64,000 bases of DNA, taken from NCBI RefSeq assembly GCF_010509075.1, contig NZ_CP048433.1, positions 372,001 through 436,000 of the forward strand, read 5' to 3'. Each line of letters begins with the position of its first letter. Within the stretch, counting starts at the first letter, position 1. The stretch is from Collinsella aerofaciens ATCC 25986 (lineage in GTDB: Bacteria > Actinomycetota > Coriobacteriia > Coriobacteriales > Coriobacteriaceae). Below the pieces are notes generated by a model. That model was not told the origin of the DNA. It searched no databases and saw nothing but the letters and a program-made list of their open reading frames with translations. Shown here piece by piece: positions 7,911 to 18,700 of this stretch. Both the position numbers and the translations under genes were made by a program.

Positions 7911-10607
7911 ATGGAAGAGATGCCCAAGAACTACGATCCGTCGACCAACGAGCCGGCGATCCTGCAGAAGTGGCTCGACGGCGGCTACTACAAGCGCCGT
8001 GAGGGCGTGGGCGACTGCACCGTCACCATTCCGCCTCCCAATGTGACCGGCAAGCTCCACATGGGCCACGCCACCGATGACTCCATCCAGGACGCCATCA
8101 TCCGCATGGCCCGCATGCGCGGCAAGTCCACGCGCTGGGTGCTCGGCACCGACCACGCCGGTATCGCCACGCAGACCAAGGTCGACAAGAAGCTCAAGAG
8201 CGAGGGCATCAGCCGCCTGGAGATTGGCCGCGACAAGTTTGTCGACGCCTGCTGGGATTGGACCCACGAGTACGGCGGCATCATCGTCGAGCAGATCAAG
8301 CGCATGGGCTGCTCCGTCGACTTCGACAACGAGCGCTTTACCATGGACGAGGATTACGCCCAGGCCGTGCGCAAGGTCTTCTGCGACTGGTACCACGACG
8401 GCTTGATCTATCGCGGCAAGCGCATCGTCAACTGGTGCCCCAACTGCACCACCGCCATCTCGGACGACGAGGCCGAGTACAAGGACGAGAAGGGCCACCT
8501 GTGGCACCTGCGCTACCCGCTGACCGAGCCGGTCAACGGCCAGGACTACATCGTCGTCGCCACCACGCGTCCCGAGACCATGCTCGGCGACACGGGCGTC
8601 GCCGTTTCCCCGAAGGACCCCGAGAAGGCCGCCTTTGTGGGTAAGACCGTCAAGCTCCCCATCGTCGACCGCGAGATTCCCATCTTTGAGGATTGGCATG
8701 TCGACGCTAACTTTGGTTCCGGCTTCGTCAAGGTCACCCCGGCCCACGACCCCAACGACTACGCCATGGGTCAGGCCCACGACCTGCCGCAGATCAATAT
8801 CTTCGACGAGCACGCGGTGGTCGTCGAGGGCTATGGCGAGTTCACCGGTATGACTCGTGAGGAGTGCCGCGAGGCCGTCATCAAGTGGTTCGAGGAGCAC
8901 GACCTGCTCGATCACGTCGAGGACCTCGATCACTCCGTCATGCACTGCTACCGTTGCGACGCCGCACTGGAGCCGTGGCTGTCCGAGCAGTGGTTCGTCG
9001 CCGTCGATAAGCTCAAAGGGCCGGCGCTCGACGCCGTCAACTCTGGCAAGGTCACCTTCCACCCCGCGCGTTGGACGCAGACCTACACCACCTGGATGGA
9101 GAACCTTAAGGACTGGTGCATCAGCCGCCAGCTGTGGTGGGGCCACCGCATCCCCGTGTTCTACTGCGAGGACTGCGGCTGGGAGGACGCTCTTACCGAG
9201 GACACCGATGTGTGCCCCAAGTGCGGCGGCCATCATGTGCATCAGGACGAGAACGTGCTGGACACCTGGTTCAGCTCGCAGCTGTGGACCTTCGCCACGC
9301 AGGGCTGGCCGCAAAAGCCGGAGCTGCTCGAGGGACATCACCCCACGACGGCGCTCGTCACCGCCCGCGACATCATCGCGCTGTGGGTCGCCCGCATGGT
9401 CATGAGCTCGCTGTACTTCCTGGACGAGGTGCCGTTTAAGGACGTCGTCATCTACCCGACGATTCTTGCCAAGGACGGAAGCCGTATGTCCAAGTCCAAG
9501 GGCAACGGCGTTGACCCCATGGACCTCATTGGCATGTACGGCGCCGACGCCATGCGCTACAACCTGCTCACGCTGTGCACCAACAATCAGGACGTCAAGT
9601 TCGACGCGAACATCGACAAGAAGACTAAGAAGCTTATCGACAGTCCGCGTACCGAGCAGGCCAAGTCGTTTGTGACCAAGATCTGGAACGCGAGCCGCTT
9701 CCTGCTCATGAACATGGAGGGCTACACGCCCGGCGAGCCCGTCGTGGAGACGCCGGCAGACGCTTGGATGTTCAGCCGCCTGGCCAAGGCCGTGAAGATG
9801 GTCACCGAGGGTATCGAGAACTACACCTTTGGCGACATGGCCCGCGGCGTGCAGCAGTTCTTCTGGAACGAGGTCTGCGACTGGTACGTCGAGGTCACCA
9901 AGGCCCGCTTGAAGGGCGAGGGCCGTCTGCAGGCGCAGCGCAACCTGATTTTTGTGCTCGACACCTCCATTCGCCTGATGCACCCGCTCATGCCGTTTGT
10001 CACCGAGGAGATCTGGGACAACATGCCGGCGAGCGTGCTCGACCTGGATGCCGAGGGCAACGTGGACCGCGCCGAGGCGCTCATGATCGCCAAGTGGCCC
10101 GAGCCCGCCGACTACGCTAAGTATGTTGACGAGGACGCCGAGCGCGCGTTTGAGCTGTGCCGCGCCGTCGTTTCCGCCGCCCGCGCCACGCGTTCGCGTT
10201 ACCGCTTGAGCCCCAAGGCCGAGCTCGACGTGGTCGTGCGCGCCGGTGCCGAGGACATCGAGAAGCTCGAGAGCCTGCGCTCGACGATTGAGCCGCTGGC
10301 GAACACTGCTTCTCTGGTCATGGGCACCGACGTTGAGAAGCCGGCTGCGAGCATCGCCGTGGTCGACAGCGGCGTCGAGGTCTTTGTGGTGCTCGAGGGC
10401 AAGGTTGACCTTTCGGCCGAGAAGGCGCGCCTGGAGAAGGAGATCGCCGCGGCCCAGAAGGAGCTCGCCGGCTGCGAGAAGACACTCGCCAACGAGGGCT
10501 TTGTGGCTAAGGCCGCGCCCGCGGTGGTCCAGAAGAAGAGGGACCGTGCAGCTGAGCTCAAGGAGATCTTGGCGGCGCTGACTGCTCAGGTTGCAGACTT
10601 CTCGTAG
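7911..10607 (+). CDS. valS: Valyl-tRNA synthetase
   Basis: A class Ia synthetase that charges tRNA-Val and edits misactivated threonine. The HIGH-type signature is PPNVTGKLHMGHA with H50 and H53; the KMSKS-type signature is RMSKSKGN near residue 524. The editing (CP1) domain lies between them, and two zinc-ribbon-like CxxC pairs occur near 419 and 433. The C-terminal coiled-coil arm typical of ValRS (KVDLSAEKARLEKEI onward) ends the protein. At 898 residues the length is normal. The ATG at 7911 is preceded by AGGGAGAG. Confidence 0.95.
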   Translation: MEEMPKNYDPSTNEPAILQKWLDGGYYKRREGVGDCTVTIPPPNVTGKLHMGHATDDSIQDAIIRMARMRGKSTRWVLGTDHAGIATQTKVDKKLKSEGISRLEIGRDKFVDACWDWTHEYGGIIVEQIKRMGCSVDFDNERFTMDEDYAQAVRKVFCDWYHDGLIYRGKRIVNWCPNCTTAISDDEAEYKDEKGHLWHLRYPLTEPVNGQDYIVVATTRPETMLGDTGVAVSPKDPEKAAFVGKTVKLPIVDREIPIFEDWHVDANFGSGFVKVTPAHDPNDYAMGQAHDLPQINIFDEHAVVVEGYGEFTGMTREECREAVIKWFEEHDLLDHVEDLDHSVMHCYRCDAALEPWLSEQWFVAVDKLKGPALDAVNSGKVTFHPARWTQTYTTWMENLKDWCISRQLWWGHRIPVFYCEDCGWEDALTEDTDVCPKCGGHHVHQDENVLDTWFSSQLWTFATQGWPQKPELLEGHHPTTALVTARDIIALWVARMVMSSLYFLDEVPFKDVVIYPTILAKDGSRMSKSKGNGVDPMDLIGMYGADAMRYNLLTLCTNNQDVKFDANIDKKTKKLIDSPRTEQAKSFVTKIWNASRFLLMNMEGYTPGEPVVETPADAWMFSRLAKAVKMVTEGIENYTFGDMARGVQQFFWNEVCDWYVEVTKARLKGEGRLQAQRNLIFVLDTSIRLMHPLMPFVTEEIWDNMPASVLDLDAEGNVDRAEALMIAKWPEPADYAKYVDEDAERAFELCRAVVSAARATRSRYRLSPKAELDVVVRAGAEDIEKLESLRSTIEPLANTASLVMGTDVEKPAASIAVVDSGVEVFVVLEGKVDLSAEKARLEKEIAAAQKELAGCEKTLANEGFVAKAAPAVVQKKRDRAAELKEILAALTAQVADFS

Positions 10608-10626
10608 TTCTTACTGAGGGGCGCGT

Positions 10627-10727
10627 CCCGACGCTTTGCTCGCTACTGCGGACAGTCCTGCGCAAGACGGACAGCACATTAAGTGCTGTCCTTTGCGTGC
10701 GGAACTTGTATCGAGCAAAGCGTCGGG
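10627..10727. repeat. Nested palindrome downstream of valS
   Basis: The 16-base arms CCCGACGCTTTGCTCG (10627-10642) and CGAGCAAAGCGTCGGG (10712-10727) are perfect complements. They enclose GGACAGCAC / GTGCTGTCC (10669-10677 and 10683-10691) with loop ATTAA. The architecture matches the element upstream of valS, but the arm sequences differ. The inner core CACATTAAGTG is the reverse complement of the upstream core. The rest of the 10608-10887 gap shows only a terminator-like hairpin. Confidence 0.82.
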
Positions 10728-10832
10728 CCGCTCCTAGTTCGTTTACGTGGTTGTTTGCATCTGGCGTGTTAGGGCCACTTGGTTGTGGCCTTGATCTTGC
10801 TGCAAGCGGTGTTTGGCTGATTTTGTCAACGC

Positions 10833-10865
10833 GAGGGGCTCATTATTTTTGATGGGCCTCTTTTT
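10833..10865 (+). terminator. Probable terminator before folC
   Basis: GAGGGGCTCAT (10833-10843) pairs with ATGGGCCTC (10852-10860), with a 2-base bulge and one G-T pair, and is followed by TTTTT. It probably ends the valS transcript. Confidence 0.5.
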
Positions 10866-10887
10866 CTGTTATGGGGGACTTTGGGTT

Positions 10888-12231
10888 ATGGCTAAGCGTT
10901 CGGGGTCGTATGTCGTTCCTTTCTCGTTTGAGTTGCTTTCGTTTGGTGAGTCTGTTGGGCTTGCTGCTGATACGGGGCGGATTTCTGGGGATGCTGGGCC
11001 TCTGCTTGAGACGGTTGTCGATATGCTCGATGAGTTGGGGCGCCCGGACGAGTACTTTGATTGCATTCAGGTCGCCGGTACCAATGGCAAGACTTCGACC
11101 ACACGTTTTTCGGCTGCTGTCCTTTGCGGCGAGGGGCTCAAGACCGCGCTGTATACGTCGCCGCAACTGGTGCGCTATCCCGAGCGCATGGAGGTTGACG
11201 GGCGTGTTGTGAGCGACGAGGCCTTTGCCCGTGGTGTTTCTGCCGCTGTTGAGGCGGGACATCGAGTGAATGCGCGTCGTATTGCGGCGGGGGAGCGCGC
11301 GTACACCATTACGCCGTTTGACCTGTTGACGGCTGCTGCACTTGTGGTGTTTGCCGAGGCTCGCGTGGATGTTGCCGTGCTTGAGGTTGGCATGGGCGGA
11401 CGCTGGGATGCTACGAGTGCGACCGATCCCGTCGCCGTTGCCATTACCGGCATTGGGCTCGACCACACACGTATTTTGGGCGATACGCTCGAGGCCATTG
11501 CGGGGGAGAAGGCCGCGGTCATCAAGCCCGGACGCTTGGTTGTGCTGGGCGAGGGCACGCATGAGCCGAGCGTTCAGCGCGTGATGGATGCCCGTTGTCG
11601 AGAGTGCGGCATTGTGCCGCTCGTGGTGAGTCATGCCACGACTAAGGTGCCGGTGCATGTGGGCGACACGGTTGAGTTTAGCTGCACCACGCCACGTGCG
11701 ATCTATACGTCGAGCATGGTCAAGCCGGCCTATCAGCCGCAGAATGCTGCGTGCGCGATTATGCTCTGCGAGGGGTATCTGGGTCGCGAACTCGATCATG
11801 ACAAGCTCGATGCGTCGCTTATGGGCTGCCCCACGCCGGGCCGATTTGATGTGCTGGGGACCGATCCGCTTAAGCTGATCGACGCCTGCCATAACCCCCA
11901 GAGCTGCGAGAACTTTGTGAGCGCGCTGGACGAGATCGATCCGTGTGTTGAAAATCGCCCCACGCTGCTGTGCGCCGCGCTGGCAGACAAGGACGTGGCG
12001 GGTATCGTTGACGTGCTGATCCCGGCTTTCCCGCGCGTGGTCGTGACGCAGACCGATTCCGATCGCGCCCTGCCGGCAGAGGAGCTCGCCGCCCTCGTTG
12101 ATGCCGATAAGCTCGCGGGCGTATACCCCAGCGTTTCCGAGGCCCTCGCAGCTTTCGAGGCTGCGGGCGAGCCCTTCGTAGCAGCCGGCACCATCACCCT
12201 AGCCGGCGAAGTAGCCGGCCTGCTCCGCTAA
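10888..12231 (+). CDS. folC: Folylpolyglutamate synthase / dihydrofolate synthase
   Basis: A Mur-ligase-family enzyme that adds glutamate to folates, and in many bacteria also to dihydropteroate. The ATP-binding P-loop is AGTNGKTS at about residues 63-70, and the ligase signature VLEVGMGGRWDATS lies near 168. The C-terminal domain carries DACHNPQS near 331, the FolC-type D-x-x-H-N-P. From ATG 10888 the protein has 447 residues, within the family range. A ribosome binding site, GGGGGA, lies nine bases upstream. Longer starts at TTG 10813 or ATG 10852 would run through the terminator hairpin and are unlikely. Confidence 0.9.
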   Translation: MAKRSGSYVVPFSFELLSFGESVGLAADTGRISGDAGPLLETVVDMLDELGRPDEYFDCIQVAGTNGKTSTTRFSAAVLCGEGLKTALYTSPQLVRYPERMEVDGRVVSDEAFARGVSAAVEAGHRVNARRIAAGERAYTITPFDLLTAAALVVFAEARVDVAVLEVGMGGRWDATSATDPVAVAITGIGLDHTRILGDTLEAIAGEKAAVIKPGRLVVLGEGTHEPSVQRVMDARCRECGIVPLVVSHATTKVPVHVGDTVEFSCTTPRAIYTSSMVKPAYQPQNAACAIMLCEGYLGRELDHDKLDASLMGCPTPGRFDVLGTDPLKLIDACHNPQSCENFVSALDEIDPCVENRPTLLCAALADKDVAGIVDVLIPAFPRVVVTQTDSDRALPAEELAALVDADKLAGVYPSVSEALAAFEAAGEPFVAAGTITLAGEVAGLLR

Positions 12232-12245
12232 CCCATCCCCTCAGC

Positions 12246-12312
12246 AGTTGCGGTGAAATACGGACTGTTTTACAAGCCAGAAGCCTCAAACAGTCCGTAT
12301 ATCACCGCAACT
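12246..12312. repeat. 67-bp palindromic element, copy 1
   Basis: Arms of about 25 bases begin with AGTTGCGGTGAAATA and end with ATCACCGCAACT, around a short loop. Three more copies of exactly 67 bp occur at 19291, 22185 and 63521. It lies 14 bases after the folC stop. Confidence 0.88.
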
Positions 12313-12325
12313 CAAAAGCAGTCTA

Positions 12326-12348
12326 TTTGGGACGGGGCTTTTTTAGCT
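12326..12348 (+). repeat. GGGACGGGGC motif, companion of the 67-bp palindrome
   Basis: A 23-base motif of the form TTTGGGACGGGGC-T-rich-TTAGCT. Related copies lie at 21896-21918 (same strand), 22278-22300 and 63606-63627 (opposite strand). Three of the four sit within about 30 bases of a 67-bp palindrome. The G-rich stretch followed by T residues is terminator-like. Confidence 0.65.
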
Positions 12349-12374
12349 GCCCTGTGCTCCGAGTTGACTCGCTT

Positions 12375-12534
12375 GCCACGAAGTGGGCCTATCTACTACG
12401 TTTGACCGGTTACCCCCGACCATACGGAACATCGCGAAATTAAAACCGCAGGTAGACGGCTTGCGTTTTTTGCGAAAACTCGGTTATGGTCGACCCATGC
12501 GGGTTAAACGTAGTAGATAGCCCGTTTTCGTGGC
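12375..12534. repeat. Long hairpin element with conserved core, copy 1
   Basis: Nearly perfect 33-base inverted arms lie at 12375-12407 and 12502-12534, with an inner stem CGACCATA / TATGGTCG (12417-12424 and 12485-12492). Inside is a 32-base core at 12431-12462 beginning ATCGCGAAATTAAAACCGCA. The same core, with one mismatch, recurs at 22039-22070 inside arms of unrelated sequence. It fills much of the 12232-12730 gene-free gap. Confidence 0.82.
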
Positions 12535-12548
12535 GCGACGTAATAGCA

Positions 12549-12579
12549 ATGTGACAAAGGGACCGCCCCGTTGTCACAT
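12549..12579. repeat. Short palindrome with GTGACAA arms
   Basis: ATGTGACAA (12549-12557) and TTGTCACAT (12571-12579) are perfect complements around a GC-rich loop. No second copy was noticed in this window. Confidence 0.6.
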
Positions 12580-12665
12580 AGATACGTCACCTGATTTCTC
12601 CCGTTTACGAAGCCATTTATGCCGCTTAACCTGTAGCATATTGCAAACCTCCATCGGCGAAGGAT

Positions 12666-12717
12666 ACGCTCAACTTAACTTGCCAATCGGACCAGTGCTG
12701 TTTGGTCCGTTGAGCGT
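12666..12717 (+). promoter_or_regulatory. Two-tier leader hairpin of the surface-protein gene
   Basis: An outer stem ACGCTCAA (12666-12673) / TTGAGCGT (12710-12717) stacks directly on an inner stem CGGACCA (12688-12694) / TGGTCCG (12703-12709). It ends four bases before the ribosome binding site GGGAGG of the 12731 start. It could control translation or mRNA stability. There is no T run, so termination is unlikely. Confidence 0.55.
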
Positions 12718-12730
12718 GTCGGGAGGAAAC

Positions 12731-15700
12731 ATGAACAGAAGGCATGTCAACGTGGCCATTACCGCGGGTTTGGCTCTGACGATGACGGTCGGCTCGGTGC
12801 CGCCGCAGGCGTTCGCCGAGATGATGCAGGGTGATACTACCCAAGTCGTTGCCGAGCAAAGCGATGCGACGGGTGCGGCTGCCACGTCTGCGGACACCGG
12901 TCAGGCAACCTCGCAAGACCAGAGTGAAGACAAGATCGCCTCTTTTGCCAGCCTGAACGAGCTACATGTTGCCGAGGGATCCGACGCCACGCTGACCCAA
13001 ACTGTAACGGCAACCTACGAGAGCGGTACCACCAAGCAGGAAAACGTCATCTGGAAGCTGAACGGCGCCGATGCTCCGGCAACCTTGGCGCAGCTGCCTG
13101 CCGGCTCGTATGAGTTTGAGGGTACCGTCGACGGCACCACGCAGACGGTCAAGCAGCGCGTGGTTGTCGAAGCTGTTACGGCGGACCCGGCAGTGGTAGA
13201 TCCGGCGGCAGTAAACGCCCCTGATGTCACAGAGACGAGCAACGAAAGTGGCATTACGGTCGAGTCGATCGACGCCAACCCGATTCTGGAAAAATATGTC
13301 GGTGCCGATTACTACGGCCAGATCCAATCTTCGAGCGTTAAGGTAAAGCTGTCGGATGGCACCGAGACCTCGGCGTATGTTGATTGGGACGAAAAGTCGC
13401 AGACGGCATTTGATACGGCGACGGAGGAATCCGAAGTCCCCATTACCGGACAGATTACCGGCGTTAGCGTGAACAACAACTGGATCACGCTCGCGGAGCC
13501 GTACGAAGTGAGCGGTGTACTTAAGGTGTACGTTCCCCGTTCAACCAGTAATGGCTCATGGGTATGGACTGCAGCTAGTATTGCTCCCGCGCTTCCGTCC
13601 AGCATTTCGGTCAATTATTCAAATGGTCAATCTTATACATGCCCTGTTGAGTGGAATGAGATCTCGGCTGATCAGTACCAAAAGGAAGGAACCTTTGTTG
13701 TCGAGGGACATTTGAAGAGCTATCCCTCTATGCTCGCACAGTGCACGGTCGCAGTCCGCTCTGTTAAGAGCGTCCAGACCGAGTTGACGTGTACGACCCT
13801 AACTGGTGAGGTCCCGTCTCTGCCGTATTCTGCTTCGGTTGTCTTTGATAGCGGGGCCACCGAGCAGATCCCGGTGTCTTGGGATTCTTTCGACGCGTCG
13901 CTTTACTCTAAGGTGGGCTCGTTTACGGTTAAAGGTAAACTAAACGGTTTTGATTACCGTGAGGTTACCTGCACCGTTACCGTCAAAGATCCTAAGGACG
14001 TACTCGATCTTAATTCTCTGAGGTTCGAGCGCGTGGTCGGCGACATTTCTCCTCTTAGCACGTATGTCTATTTCCCGTTTACGCAGTCAAATAACACTAC
14101 ATACACCCAAGGTTATCAGGTTAACTGGGACAACGCCGACGTGTCTCAATTCCAAAAGGCAGGCACCTATACGGTCACGGGCACGCTTGTGACATATAAC
14201 GAATCTTCAGCCGCTAATGGCCTAAAGGTAACTGCTCAGGTCGAGGTCAAAGAAGTTGCCTCTATCGACGCTCTTGCTCCCGTTAACACGCCCGTCGGCG
14301 TACGTCCTACAACGGGCGGCGGTCTTCCCTACAGCGTTGAGGTTGCATTCACCGACGGTACAAAGAAGCAGTGCAACATTGCGTGGGACCCTATTTTGGA
14401 CACGCAGGTGGCAAGTGAGGGATCGTTTAAGCTTTCCGGTTCGCTGTCGTATTGGACCAATACCTCATCTTCATCGTCTACTCAGGTGGAGCTGGGTGAC
14501 AGCAACCGAGTCACGGCGACCATCTCCGTCCGCGCCCTGCAGATGCCTTCCTCGACATCGACAAGCACGCTTATCGGTTGCCAGCCTAATATGCCGGGTT
14601 CAATCGAGGCCACGATGTGGAATGGCTCGCGAGGCAATTTCCCCGTTCAGTGGTCGACGATTAGTCAGGACGCCCTAAAGAACCTTGGCCAGATTACGGT
14701 TAGCGGATATTTTACCGGCTCTAACATTCCGGCTACGGCGACGGTCAACGTCTGCGATCTCGAGGACAGCAACATCGGCAAGATTGCTTATGTTCCCGGC
14801 GCCGGACTTCTGGCTCCGCGCTACACATCCACGCTGTATTTGTCGGATGGCAGCTCGTTCTATCCCCAGTATTCGTCGGGGCAGCCTTATAGCTGGGATG
14901 AGTTTCCTCAAGAACTGCTGGACGGCAAGCCTGGCGAGTACGAAATTACCGGTACTATCACTGGCTCGCTGGCGAAGGTCAACGCGATCGCGGTGTGCAG
15001 TGAGGTCAAGGGCGTCAATAACTATAGCGAGAATGGCGTGACGCTTGGGCAGTCGTACGAGGACTGGCGCGTTATTTACCCCGGTGAGGAAGTCAATCTG
15101 GACTACTTCTACGTGTCCGGCGTATTGCAGGATGGAACGACTTTTGACAGTCTCGGCGTCAACTGGGATACCTACGATAGGTGCCCCCAGAAGGACTGCA
15201 CGATTACCGGAACGGTCGCCGGAACGAATATCCCCGTGAAAGTGCACGTCATCGTGACTAAAAACTGGGAGGCTCAGCCACAAACCATTACAGTGCTCAA
15301 GGGCAGCGACGGCACCGCCATGCTTCCCGGCTATGTCGAACTTATCAGCCCCGATGCGGCAGAACATCCGGACTATTCGCACAAATACGCCGAGACCAAG
15401 TGGAACACGAAGGGCTTCGATTGGACCCAGGGCGGCGTGGTACGCGGCACTGCAACAATTAGCTTTAATGCAGGGTACGGCATGCAGACTGTCGACGTTC
15501 CGATTACTGCCACCGTTAAGATCGCGAGTAAGGCAACCTCGGTTCAGGGCGGAACCATATGGACCGTCCCCGGCACCAAGCCGATGCTGCCGGAATACCT
15601 TGAGGTTCGATACGACAACGATGTGTCTTCTGAGCCCCAGCGCGAAAAGGTCACATGGGACCGTGTCGCCGAAGACGCTTATGCCAAGGACGGTTCGTTT

Positions 15701-18700
15701 AAGGTGAAGGGCAAGCTCCAAGGTGGTGCCGAGGCGACAATCACTGTTGACGTCTGTTCCGTCATCTCCGTTGCCGTTCCTGAGCGCATTAATACGGCCA
15801 GCGGTGTTTTCCCCGAGCTGCCGTGGAATGTCTCGGTTGCCACGAGTGACGGCAAAACTCATAATGCCCAGGTTCAATGGGATTACGTTCGTCCCTCGGT
15901 TTATACCGGAGAGCCGGGTCAGGTCACGACAGTGTCTGGCACGCTGTTTGCAAGCGGCCTCGACGGATACAGTGACGGCACTAACACCGGTCTCACTGTT
16001 CAGACCAAGATCGTTATCCAAGGCGTTGAGAAGGCAATCGATAACGGCGAGACCGCAGTGACCACCAAGGCGGGCACTGCGCCTGCTATGCCGTCCAAGA
16101 TTGCGGTCGAGATGAGCGACGGCTCCGTTTCGACGGCGGCTATTGATTGGGATCCGATCGCGCCCGAGAAGTACGAGCGGCCTGGCACGTTCTATGTGAC
16201 GGGCCATGTGGTCGGCTTTGATGCCGCTGCTGTTATGGCGCTGCTTGACGATGACGGCCAAAAGGTCGGCGTGGATGAGAACGGCAACGTGACCGCCAAG
16301 GTGACGGTTGCCGACAAGAAGGCGAAGAAGGTTGCGTTGCAGCCCGAGGCAGTCGTGGTCAACACCACGGTCGGATCGATGCTGGAGCTGCCAGATGCCG
16401 TGTCCGTATATTTCTCGGATGGCTCAGCGCGGGATACTCGGGGCAGTTTGGGCGGCATCGAGATCGAAAAGTGGACCGACACCGACGGCATCGACCTCTC
16501 CAAGCCGCTCGCCAAGAAAGGTACGTATAAACTCGTCGGCAAGCTCAAGGATGTCGACAATGTCAACGCTATCGTGTACGTCAACGTCTCCGAGGCGCCG
16601 CGAACCATCACCAAGCTCGAGGCCAAGTCGTTTAGCGTTGCCAGTGGTACGTCCAAACAGGAACTGTACGCCCAGATGCCCAAGCAGGTTGTTGCGACCT
16701 ATTCCGATGGCTCGACCGATCTGCTTGACATTGACGTTTGGGATCTTTCTAACGTCACGGACAAGCTGCTCAACGAAACCGGCACCGTGGAGATCACGGG
16801 CACGGTTAAGCTCAACGGCGCTAAGGTGACCTGCAATGTGACCGTGGTGGATCAGGAGGCCCAGACGCCCGACTACGTTGAGCCGATCGATGTTATTGAG
16901 ATTGCGGACAATGCCAAGGTCAGCGACCTTATGGATAAGCTGCCGTCCAAGGTGACGGTTGTCATGAAGGACGGCAAGACCAAGAAAGAGACGCCCGTTA
17001 AGTGGTCTCAGGTCGACAGCCTGGGCCGTGCCGGCACCGAGTTTGAGGTCACGGGTCTAACGGACAACGGCATGACCGTAAAGGCTCAGGTCAAGGTGAC
17101 GGCGCATATCGTGGATTTTGATACCGTTGACGAGATTGAGGTCGAGCGCGATACCAAGGCGGCTGATGCGTTGGCCAAGCTGCCCGCCACGGTCACGGCG
17201 TTCTACTCTGACGATACCGATTCCGAAGCCAAGGTAGCGTGGGATACCAAGGGTCTCTCCGACAAGGACTTTGCCAAGGAAGGTGAAGTTACGGTTAAGG
17301 GCACGGTTGCCGGCACGGATCAGAAGGCGGAGTGCACCATCAAGGTCGTCAAACCGCTTCGTGAGATTCCTGATCACCTGGCTGGTACGGTTGACGCTGT
17401 GACGCTCGACGACGGGGCGAAGCCCGAGGCTGTTGTGGCCGCCCTGCCCAAGACCGTGAAGGTCGCCATGAAAGACGGATCCGAGGTCGATTCGAAGATC
17501 GATTGGACTGCTCCCAAGGACGCCGTCACCATTAAGAATGACGGTACAAGCTTTGTCGTTACGGGCAAAACCTCAGTTGGCGGCTTTGAGGTAAAGGCTA
17601 CGGTCAACCTGGTGCCGGTCGTTGAGAGCGTCGCTGACATCAAGCTTTCGGTTGCTCGCAACACTGCCGCCGACGACATTGCCTTGCCCACCCAGGTGAC
17701 GCTTAACATGTCTGATGGCTCGACGAAGGCCGCTGCCGTCACGTGGGATAAGACCCCGCTCACGGCAGATGCCTTGGGCAAGCTGGGTGACATCGCACTT
17801 GAAGGCGCGGTCGAGGGCTCTTCGGTCAAGGCCAAGTGCACGGTGATGGTTGTTAAGAGCGATGCCGAGATTCCGGCGTCCGTTGAGCCTGTCGAGGGCG
17901 TTAGCGTTCCCGAGGGCGCATCGGCCGATGCCGTGCGAGATGCGCTCAAGGGCGTGAAGGCGACCGTTCGCATGAAGGACGGCAAGACGACGGCGGAGTC
18001 CGAGATCACTTGGACTGAGGTTCCTGCCGCGGCCGACACGTACGGCAACAGCGTCGTCGCCAAGGGCGTGACGGTGAACGGCAACCTGTCTGTCGAAGTT
18101 GTCGTCACCTCCACGACGACGATCAATAAGGTAGCCGAGGTACCGCAGATTACGGTCGAGCGCGATGCCAAGGCCGACACCGTGACGGGACAGCTGCCCA
18201 AGAAGGTTGCCGTGACGTACTCCGATGGCCACACGGATGAGGCGGCGGTCACATGGAATACGGATGGCCTGGACAAGCAGCTTGCCGCTGTCGGCGAACA
18301 CACGATCGAGGGGTCAGTTGAGGGCACGACGCTCAAGGCGGCCTGTAAGCTGGTCGTCGAGACGCCGGCAAGCGAGATTCCCGTGAGGCCTGCGACGTTC
18401 GCTCCCGTTGAGGTGTTTGAGGCAAGCTCTGCCGACGATGTGCTCAAGGCGCTGCCCAAGAAGGTCTCCGTGATGATGAAGGACGGCAGCCAGGAGGACT
18501 ACGACGTCGATTGGGAGAATGTTCCCGCACTGGATTGGGGTGCCGATGATGTGACCGTGGGCGGTAAGGTTCGCGGTACGGAGCTTACGGTCAGCTGTAT
18601 GGTACGCGTTAAGCCGCGCCCGGCAGCCAGCGGGCTTGTTATCGTTGACCAAAACGGCAAGGCTACGACTGCCGAGACCATGCTCAAGGTAGAGCGCGGC

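Noticed and set aside
12375-12534. Retron or group II intron RNA
   Set aside because: No reverse transcriptase gene lies nearby at either copy, and none of the required RNA motifs is seen.
12530-12730. 67-residue extension of the surface protein
   Set aside because: It would cover palindromic elements and has no ribosome binding site, while ATG 12731 has GGGAGG and opens a signal peptide.
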